From Dipteronia dyeriana (lineage: Eukaryota; Streptophyta; Magnoliopsida; Sapindales; Sapindaceae): a stretch of 64,000 nt of DNA. The translations under genes were made by a program, and so were the position numbers. The notes beneath the pieces were generated by a model. The model searched no databases. It saw only the letters and a list, made by a program, of their open reading frames with translations, and had not been told where the DNA came from. The stretch is taken from contig CM065295.1 in the NCBI GenBank assembly GCA_032871835.1, positions 22,826,501 to 22,890,500 on the forward strand, read 5' to 3'. Positions 56,180-64,000 of this stretch are shown here, piece by piece (position 1 is the first letter of the stretch; each line of letters starts with the position of its first letter).

Positions 56180-57440
56180 TATACCTTGGATTGGCGGCCA
56201 TGTTGGATGGACCCAATAGTGGATTATCTCCAAGAATGAAGGCTCCCTAGGGAGCCTGACCAAGCTAGGAGGATCAAGAGACTCTCGGTTCGATATTGCC
56301 TAGTAGATGAGTACTTGTACATGAGGGGCATATCCGTTCCTTTGCTTTGATGTTTACATCCTGAAGATGCCAAATAGGCATTGAGAGAGGTTCACCCCGA
56401 GGAATGCGGGAACCACATTGGTGGGGAGACTCTGGCATATCAGGTACTTTGCATGGGGTATTACTGGCCAACCAACCATCAAGATACAAAGATCTTGGTA
56501 TGATCATGCGAAGCTTGCCAGAATACCGCAAACTTGAGTCACCTACCGCCGGAGCGATTGTCATCCAATAGCTCACCATACCCCTTTGCTATGTGGGGAG
56601 TCGACTTGATCGGACTGCTTCCAACTGCTCCTGGTCAAGCCAAGCATGCTGTCATGGCAATCGACTATTTCACAAGATGGGCTGAAGCTGGACCACTTTC
56701 CCTGATATCGAAAGAAAATACAATAAGATTCATAAAAAATAATGTAGTTTGTAGGTTCGGAACCCCTCTTGCCATTATAGTTGATTTCGACAAGCAGTTT
56801 GATAATGGCCGATTCAAAGACTTTTACTAAAGCTTAGGAATCGACCTTAGGTTCGTTTCAGTAGCCCACCCCTAGACTAACAGGGTGGTGGAATCCACCA
56901 ATAAGACTATTAAGAGGCTGTTGAAGAAGAAGCTGCAGCCGAAAAAAGGTAGATGGGTCGAGGAGCTTCCAGAGGTCCTCTGGGCTTACCATACCATGAG
57001 AAGAACGGCCACCGGGGAAACACCTTATTCTCTAGCCTTCGGGGTTGAAACAGTTCTGCCCATCGAGCACAAGTTGACCTTTTTTAGAGGCCAACATTTT
57101 AAACTGGGAGAAATGAGAGCAAGCTCCAAGCTAGCTTGGATCTCTTGGAAGAAAAATAAGATTGAGTAGCTAAAAAGGTACCAGTTTACCAGAGCAGGAT
57201 TTCTAGATACTTTAACTGAAGGGTTGAAGCCCGAAACTTTAAGGAAGGGGACCTAGTTCTCATGAATGTGATGTTGAATGCCAGGAAGAGGTCAGACGGG
57301 GTCCTGAGGCCCAACTGGGAAGGGCCATACTTGGTAAAGGTGGTGATCCGCAATTAGGCATACAAGCTTGAAGACATGAATGGCCGACTCATCGATTATA
57401 CTTGGAATGCAGATCACTTGAGAAAATTCGTCTCCTGAAC
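56180..57440 (+). pseudogene. Gypsy-4 integrase
   Basis: N-terminal HHCC region: REVHPEECGNHIGG, YQVLCMGYYWPTNHQDTK and SCEACQNTANLSHLP. Core: PFAMWGVDLIGLLPTAPGQA (Asp), IIVDFDKQFDNGRFKDFY (Asp; stop at 56828), and VVESTNKTIKRLLKKK (Glu), then VLWAYHTMRRTATGETPYSL. C-terminus: LRPNWEGPYLVKVV and YTWNADHLRKF, ending 57436. Stops at 56240, 56349, 56502, 56828 and 57167 occur. No chromodomain is seen, consistent with Tat. Confidence 0.88.
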
Positions 57441-57599
57441 AAGGGGCTCATGAGCTTGATACCTCCACCTAGTTTTTAATCTCCAACAATAATGTACTCA
57501 TTTCTTTTTATCAATAAAGCCTATTTTTTCTCCATCTTCAACTATGTTCTACCATGATTTGGGTCTACATGGGAAATTTGACATTATCGCCCCAAAACC

Positions 57600-58170
57600 A
57601 GGGATTAGCCGGGAAGCCCCCTCGCTATCTCGGATGCCTCGGCTGAGCACTACCCCCCTCCAAGAAGGGTTTGAGTGTCAGAGCTTCATTGCCATCCAGA
57701 TCTCGAAACCAGGAAATAGCTAGGTAGCCCTCCTGATGCCTTGGTGGGGCTACCACCCCCAATAAGGTTCTGAGTGTAAGAGCATAGTTGCCATCCAGAT
57801 CTTGTGACTAGGAAAAAGCTAGATAGCCCTCATAATGCCATGGTCGGGCTACACCCCTCAAGAAGGATCTGAGTGTTAGAGCATAGTTGCCATCCAGATC
57901 TCAAGACAAGGAAATAGCAAGATAGCCCTCTTGATGCCTTGGTCGGGCTACAACCCCCAAGAAGGATCTGAGGGTAAGAGCATAGTTTCCATCCAGATCT
58001 CAAGACCAGGAAATAGCTAGATAGCCCTTTTGATGTCTTGGTCGGGCTACCACCTCTAAGAAGGACTTGAGCTTAAGAGTACGATAGCCACCTCGATCTC
58101 CAGACTAGGAGAGAGCTAGATAGCTCTCATTGATGCCTCACTTGGACTATAACCCCCTAGAGGGGCTCGG
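57600..58170 (+). repeat. Gypsy-4 tandem array, ~100-bp unit
   Basis: Five to six units carry GATGCCTTGGTCGGGCTACCA, AAGGATCTGAGTGTAAGAGC and TTGCCATCCAGATCT, the last near 57688, 57787, 57886 and 57986. The array sits between the integrase stop and the aORF, the same place as the related Gypsy-1 array. Confidence 0.88.
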
Positions 58171-58650
58171 GAATGGAAGGCTCTTTTACTTAACCTCCAA
58201 TGTCTCAGTCACTGCTGGTCGCTAGTTCTTCGTGTATATGTGGTTGCTTACTGAGACAGGTGCAGACTAGCCTACAATCACACGAGGGGACTATTTACTA
58301 AAGTTATTGAGTTACAAGTTTTTGTCAAGAGTCTGAAAGCTCGAGCTAGCTATCTACTTTCACACTTAAGCAGTTTTCCTATCTTGTTACATTTCCCAAG
58401 CTAAGTCAGGTTGCTATAGAGGCTGTAGCTATATGGAGATTAGAAATGAAGCAAGTACATGCCAATCAAAATTCGAACCAGATCTAAAATTAAATTCCAT
58501 TAATGAAATAGGGAGCCTAACCCCCGGTAATGCTATAGCAATCGAGCAGGGAGACAACCCCTGGTTCCGGGCGATAAAAAAAAAGAAGAAAAAAAAATGA
58601 TAATGATGATCACACATGAGTAAGGATGGGATGCCCACCCCCCTTTCCGG
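58171..58650. other. Gypsy-4 spacer between array and aORF
   Basis: Non-coding, with an A/G-rich run (58575-58600). No similarity recognised apart from position. Confidence 0.5.
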
Positions 58651-61266
58651 GCATTCAGAATAAGCTACAAGAAGATGGATTCAAACTTCTACGTCCTCAT
58701 GATTTCCTCAAGCTTCCCCTCCTTTCGGATGAACCTCGCTCCCTTCTCTTCTTTCTAATGATCGCTCATCCCGGATAGCCGCCTCCGCCACCTCTTCCAG
58801 AGGATGCCCCTTGATTACTTGTTGCTCAACAGGGTCCTCCTCCAAGACCTTATTGACCACCGCCATGGCCTCAGGAGGTATGGCTGCATCAAGAAGGTTG
58901 GCCATTGACTATGGCATTATATCTCTCACTGCTGGCTCTTCCCTTGAAGGAACCTTAAAGGGACTTCAGACTTTGGTAGGGCCTCCTTCTGGCTCCATGG
59001 GTTGAACCCCCATTGAAGATTCTTCGGGACCTGACACTGGAAAGGTTTGGACAGGAGGAGGCAGATCTGGTATTTTAGGCTAATTCCTAGGTTCGTCTCC
59101 AGTAGAAGAACCCGCTTCCTCATTATTGGAGCGAGACATCTCTACAGCCCGAGACATGATTTCTTCCCTATCCCAGCCGGCGATATTGGAGAGGTCAAAA
59201 AGGAGGGGGAGGGCTTCCGCAACCTAGAAGGAGGTATAGAAATACCCCTCGCTAAAAAAGACTTCTACTTCTGTCTGAAGCTTGGCAACCTGTGACTGTA
59301 GATTTTGGTTCTCAACATCTAATACCTTCGCTTCCTCCTTCCAATCATCCCGCTGACTGGCTCGACTCTAAGACCGAAGGGTTTCTTGACCGAAAGACTA
59401 CTTCAACCTCTTATGGTCACACTGAAGCTCGGCCAGTTGTGCTTCCATCCTCTTTTGGCTAGAAGTCATCTCCTGGACCAGAGCTTGAGCCCGCACCAAC
59501 AATCCCATGGCTTGCTCAGCCTCAGTTTTAGCCTTAGCAGCCCGATCGTAGAGGAAAGCTACCTAGTGTCCTATGGCTACTTGAAATTTGAAGGCATGTA
59601 AAGGGAACTCATGTTAGGAAACGATAAGTCAAGTTATTACATGAGAAAATAAATGCGATGACTACCTCGGCCACAAAGGTAGATCCCTTGGTAACTAGAA
59701 TATCCACGAGCATGAAAGCCATCCTAAAGAGCCTGCCACCCGGGCAAGATGTAACAAATTGATTCAAAACCTCGTCTTGACCAACCGAGCTCGACTGATG
59801 GTAGGGGCAAAAAGGGGACTCTCAGGAATACCAGCCTCGGGATCCCCTAGAGCCTGAACTGCTTGTGACACAGACGGATCAGTTGAAGGAGTGGGTAATA
59901 TAACTGGAGAAGCAAAAGCTGTAGTAGGGGCCACTGATGAGGGGACTGAGGTGGAGGTATCAGTAATCTGAAGGGCGAGCCTTCTTCGATTTAAGGCTTA
60001 AGTAGCCCGCGACGCGAGAATAACCATCTTATATCTCATCTGGGAAAGCGACGGAGCATGAGCATATGAATCAGCGGTTAAAAGGGTTGGCCCTCCTTTC
60101 TCCGAGGTAGCCAAGAAGGTTCCCTAGGACAATCTGGTAGGAGAGGGAAGGGTCTAAGCTTCCCGGGCTTCGTGAGAAGCTGGAGCAACAATGAAAACTG
60201 TTAAAAAAAAGAGGTACAGCCAACAGAACTGAGCCATTCAATGACCCAAAAGCTTGATGGTTCAAGGTACTTACGAGGAGTAGCGTCGAATTTTTGAAGA
60301 TAGCGGTTTAGCCGACGAGGATCATAAGGGTCAATAGTCGGGAATTTTAGGTTCAAGTAATTTCGAGCAAGGATGGCCTTCAACATCGTCTCAGATTCAG
60401 CATGCAAGGAATCTCGGTCCCACGAGGGTTTATCATTGAAGGTGGTTTGAACCGTAAACTCATACCCACCTATAAAGATCAAGATCCCCAATCATCGCCA
60501 TCCAATATCCATTCTTCTTTCTAGACCTGGTTCTTTCTTGAAGCTCTAGGGATGATGAAATTAAACTTCTTCTTGGCCTTGGCGCAAAATTGACCTCGGG
60601 GGACCCGGCCAGGCTCTCTATTTGAAAAACCAAAGCAAGCTCCTCTACCCCCTAGCTCTCTGGTTATCTTGCTTAGCTCGCACTGCTCCCTCCACAACAC
60701 AAGGAAGCCAATCAGGTGCCTCGAAAAGCCAGGTGTTAACTGGAGGGGAGCCAACTGAAGGGCATTGAGAGCTCGTTGAAGGGTAGAATGAAAATGGAGC
60801 CTTACCCCACTCTCGAAGGCCGCAACATGGATGTGGAGCATGCCTTTAGGTGGATTAAAGATGTCATAATTTCTATGAGGGGCTGTTAGGGAGACGCTAT
60901 CAGGAAATCCATATCTGGGCCTCAAGCGGCTGATAGACTTTGGGTCAACGACATAATCTAGAATGACCCGAAAGTTATATGGAGGACGCCTCTCTAGGGA
61001 GAGACCGACGACCGTGACTTGGTCCTTTCCAGTGACACCGACCCTATTCTCTTCAGCGGAGTCCTCACCAACCAAGTTTAGGGGGTTGTCCGGTTGGTTA
61101 GAAAACCCAGTCCTGATGGCTACATTCTGGTTCGATCGACGACGTTGTGGGGACGGAGGAGAGTCATCCCTGCCTAGATCTCGTCAACCCTTTTTCCGTA
61201 GGCAAGACTGGAGACCTCTGTGCCTTCAACAAGGGAGTCAATGGAGTCATTACTGATCTTAGACAT
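58651..61266 (-). pseudogene. Gypsy-4 antisense ORF (aORF)
   Basis: Minus-strand start Met at 61266 (MSKISNDSIDSLVEGTE), stop after about 30 residues, then the longest open piece (61075-60521). That piece has PYNFRVILDYVVDPKSISRL, APHRNYDIFNPPKGMLHIHV, LQRALNALQLAPLQLTPGFS and RHLIGFLVLWREQCE. This is the plant 'putative gypsy type transposon' (PF04195-like) core. 60491-60201 continues with YEFTVQTTFNDKPSWDRDS. 59620-59040 encodes a coiled coil followed by LSNIAGWDREEIMSRA. Its start is ~375 bp inside the 3' LTR boundary. Function unknown; aORFs are known from Tat elements. Confidence 0.82.
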
Positions 61267-61624
61267 GGTATAATAGGTTTTGGGAGTTGAAGAAAAAGGA
61301 AAATCGACAAAAGGTAGCAGGAGAGAGGAAATCTGAAAATTCGAAATCGAAAGAATGTGTGAGGAAACGGTAGTAAACTTGTATTTGAATAGGGGTCAGG
61401 ATGACGATGACGTCGATGAAATCCTCGTGAAGGTTAACTCGAACCATGGAGAGGGCCATAACACAACCGGTTTTCTTCAAAGAACACACCAATCCAAGCT
61501 CGATAAGTCACCTGAGCAGTTAATGAGAGATTTCATTCGAGATTCTCAATAACTATTTCGCAACGGAAAATTTCCCAATTAAATAAGGAATCTGACTCAA
61601 CCCCAACTCTACCTCCGGTGTTCA

Positions 61625-61640
61625 AGTCAGAGGGGACTTA
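61625..61640 (+). other. Gypsy-4 polypurine tract
   Basis: AGTCAGAGGGGACTTA directly before the 3' LTR. The same tract precedes the Gypsy-1 3' LTR (23848-23863), so it is conserved between elements. Confidence 0.7.
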
Positions 61641-62811
61641 TGTTAATAGTAAAATTTGGCTAGTGGTCAAAGAGGAATTTTCCACTATTCTAGCTTGAAT
61701 TAAAGCCAGAAATCGCTATTCATGCGACAAAAGCCCTAGAGCTACCCCGTAAAATCGAGGATGGATCATCGAGCATCAAAACTATCAAGAGAGAAGTTAG
61801 GCAAGTCCAGGTCAAGCCTACACGCAAACACTAGAATCCCAGCTTATCGAGATCACCTTTCTCGGAACCTTGGTTCCTGGGGTCGGGCTCCAAAACCACC
61901 CCGTGAAAGAGAGAAAAGATCGCCTGAGCTCAGGAAGCACTCAAAGTGAAGCCTGACACAAACAAAAGTGAGCTCTTTCTAGCTTAGGCTTCCCGAGGTC
62001 AGGTTCGACAAGTAGCCTAAGCCAGAAGCCCACCAACCTCTCTAGAAGCCCGCTGTCCCCGCTAGGCATGAAAGAAGAATCTCACCTAAACTACACTACC
62101 CCTAGTAAGTGACCACGAGTCCATCCCCGAGCTTTTAAGAACAGAACCAAAGCATAGGTTTACCTCTTTCTACAGGACGACGCGTAGCTAACTCAATAAC
62201 CTCCATGAAGAATCATGCCATGAATACACACAAGATCGTATCTACGTTATAACCAACATTAATTCCGCATGCGTGTAAGTCAAGTGTTTGATTCCAAAAA
62301 GGAAACAAACTTATCCTTGTCAAAGATATCACCGAATCCGTTATCAATTCGAAGTCAACAACTTTCAAAATAATGAATCCCGCCCGATAAGAGAAGAATG
62401 GATTCATAGAATCATGGCGGGATATTTATGTGTTTAAACCTACTTGGACCGGATATAAATAAGGCCAAGCAGAGACAAAACAAAGAGAGGGAGAAATTGA
62501 GTGAAAGAAATAGAGAATTACGTCGGGCTTAAATTCTGTCATCAGAACACGACCGTCGTGGTATCTGCTATTCGACAAGCACGAAGTTGTCACCTTCCTA
62601 TGTCCTAGAGAGAATGTGAGTGTATGTGAGAGATTTCTGTATATCACGAGTGTTCAATAATAAAGCTCTCATTTGTTATTGTCATTCAATCATTCGTTTC
62701 TATCTAAGTAGGCCAGGTATCAAAGGTATCGACCCCGGCCACTACCTCCTTGGTAGTGGTCTCGAGGGTGTTAGTCGAAATTTCTTATCTTGAGCAAATT
62801 TCCCATTAACA
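61641..62811 (+). repeat. Gypsy-4 3' LTR
   Basis: Starts TGTTAATAGTAAAATTTGGC and ends TTTCCCATTAACA. TATAAATA at 62454 and AATAAA at 62659 match the 5' LTR. It is flanked by ccatc at 62812. Confidence 0.93.
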
Positions 62812-62816
62812 CCATC

Positions 62817-62966
62817 CATTCCTCTTTTCCTCTTGTATACCCACTTGCACCCGATGGGTTTTATCTCTTTAGGCATGTCTACAAGAGACCAGACTTTGTT
62901 TTTAAACATAGATTCAATTTCGGATTGCATTGCCTTTTGCCAATGGCGACTATCAACATCTTTCAT
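62817..62966 (-). pseudogene. Copia-B reverse transcriptase N-terminus
   Basis: The minus strand reads DVDSRHWQKAMQSEIESMF, VWSLVDMPKEIKPIGCKW and VYKRKRGMDG, the Copia RT start. It is broken off at the Gypsy-4 site and continues at 50316 with the VAKGYTQ segment. Confidence 0.88.
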
Positions 62967-63083
62967 TGCTTCCTTGTGCGTATAGGGATCATCGTCGTCC
63001 GGAAGATTCTCTACAAATTCTCCTAGGCTGATGTATCTCCCGAGTTGTCTATTAACCCTCCCACTACGATGAGGTATTGTAGA

Positions 63084-64000
63084 TTATTGATCTTGTGTTG
63101 GTGCAGAACTTACAATTGGGCTTGGTTGCGAAACCTCTTGTGGAATTGTATCTCCTAAAAGCTCATTCAGGACAATTCTACTTTTAGGCACAAAATTATT
63201 CATATAGTCCTTTTCTAGAAATTTTAGATTTGTCGAAACAAATACTTTAAGATCTGAAGGACTATAAAAATAATATCCTTTTGTTCCTTTTGGATACCCT
63301 ACAAATATGCATGTTTCTGAATGGGACTCCATCTTTTCTGTCTTTCCTTTTAACACGTGTGCAGGACATCCAAATATCCTCCATTTTAATAAACTAGGCT
63401 TTCGCCTGGTCCATAACTCATGCGGTGTTTTCGAAACAGATTTAGATGGTACATCGTTTAGAATGTACATGGCAATTTGTAAAGCATATCCCCAAAAAGA
63501 ATTAGGGAGCGTTGAATAACTCAATATAGACCTAACCATGTCTAAAAGAGTTCTATTTCTCTTTTCTACCATCCCATTTTGTTGTGGTGTGCCTGGTGTA
63601 GAAAACTGAGAAATTATCCCATTATCAATAAGATATTGCTGAAACTCACCAGATAAATATTCTCCACCACGATCAAACCTTAAGATTTTTATGCGTTTCT
63701 CAATGCTGATTTTCAACTTCAACTTTAAATGCTTTGCACATGTCAAAAGCATCCGACTTATGTCTCATGAGATACACATAGCCAAATCATGAGTGATAAT
63801 CAGTGAAAGTGATGAAGTACTCATATCCACCTCTAGCTTGAATGCTTAGAAGTCCCCACACATCAGTGTGTATCAATCCTAAACATTCGATGGCTCTTGT
63901 GCCTTTGGTCATAAACGACCTTTTGGTCATTTTACCTTCCAAACAAGATTCACAAGTTGGTAGATCATCGAACTTTAAGTCACCTAGAGGTTAGTCACTT
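63084..64000 (-). pseudogene. Copia-B integrase and C-terminal linker
   Basis: 63998-63760 gives the N-terminal part (LPTCESCLEGKMTKRSF; GLIHTDVWG with the first catalytic Asp; GGYEYFITFTDYHS-stop). 63752-63084 is open for 222 residues: KILRFDRGGEYLSGEFQQYL (second Asp), FSTPGTPQQNGMVEKRNRTL (Glu), ELWTRRKPSL and GYPKGTKGYYFYSPSDLKVF. All three catalytic residues are present. A frame break near 63755 and a stop inactivate it. This is the best preserved stretch of Copia-B, and the element continues past the window. Confidence 0.9.

Larger units (their letters stand above)
50317..62811 (+). mobile_element. Gypsy-4: structurally complete Tat-like element (12.5 kb)
   Basis: Two LTRs of 1,170 and 1,171 bp and a perfect 5-bp target duplication ccatc (50312-50316 and 62812-62816), within Copia-B RT. 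The internal order is gag, protease, RT, degenerate RNase H, a second RNase H, integrase, tandem array, antisense ORF. The extra RNase H plus aORF mark the Tat lineage. The LTRs differ at roughly one base in ten by eye, and every gene has stops, so it is old and inactive. Confidence 0.92.
43777..64000 (-). mobile_element. Copia-B: Ty1/Copia element, 5' end beyond the window
   Basis: On the minus strand the visible order is integrase (64000-63084), linker and RT N-terminus (62966-62817), RT (50316-49413), RNase H (49412-49132 and 46418-46187), polypurine tract and 3' LTR (46186-43777). It is split by Gypsy-4 (50317-62811) in RT and by LTR-Z (46419-49131) in RNase H. The frame is restored across the Gypsy-4 site: KRKRGMDG, then VKTFKARFVAKGYTQ. 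Gag and the 5' LTR are not in the window. Confidence 0.88.

Overview
The window is plant nuclear DNA, almost certainly from an angiosperm with a repeat-rich genome. It holds GT-AG introns, LTR retrotransposons of typical plant lineages, and exons of two eukaryotic gene families. I found no bacterial operons, rRNA, tRNA or CRISPR. More than 85% is nested LTR retrotransposon sequence, and I see no intact cellular gene.

Layout. 1-3,995 is old gene space. It has a possible terminal exon (128-195), a dead YebC-family gene (736-1,561, +), two small foldback/MITE-like elements, two 3' exons of a minus-strand replication-protein-A-like gene (2,901-3,303), and a 553-bp Mutator-type non-autonomous element with a perfect 9-bp target duplication. 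A Copia element on the minus strand (Copia-A, 3,996-27,203) follows. It is split in its integrase by a Ty3/Gypsy element on the plus strand (Gypsy-1, 6,705-24,931). Gypsy-1 is split in its own integrase by Gypsy-2 (11,226-16,673), and Gypsy-2 is split by a solo LTR (13,442-15,322). Another solo LTR of the same family sits in Gypsy-1 (20,556-22,149), and a truncated LTR of a different family lies at 6,826-8,459. A 310-bp island (27,204-27,513) carries the next upstream exon of the RPA-like gene, so the 23-kb stack sits inside one of that gene's introns.

The second stack starts with Gypsy-3 (27,514-43,776), a pol-less derivative. It carries a 2,082-bp solo LTR (29,760-31,841, TSD cctag) and an Athila-like defective element (31,958-41,171). 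Copia-B (minus strand, 43,777 to beyond the window end) follows. It is interrupted in RNase H by a long solo LTR (46,419-49,131) and in reverse transcriptase by Gypsy-4 (50,317-62,811, two 1.17-kb LTRs, perfect TSD ccatc). Gypsy-4 is the best reference element here: LTR, gag, protease, RT, a degenerate plus a second RNase H, integrase, a ~100-bp tandem array, an antisense ORF, and LTR.

How parts relate. The four Gypsy elements belong to one Tat-like group. All four carry an antisense ORF (aORF) or a piece of it near the 3' LTR, and three carry a tandem array between pol and the aORF. All coding regions of the retroelements contain stops, frameshifts or deletions, so none looks autonomous. The nesting gives a relative order of insertion: RPA-like gene, then Copia-A, then Gypsy-1, then Gypsy-2, then the solo LTR. 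Element names, boundaries and protein calls come from reading the sequence by eye; no alignment or database search was run.
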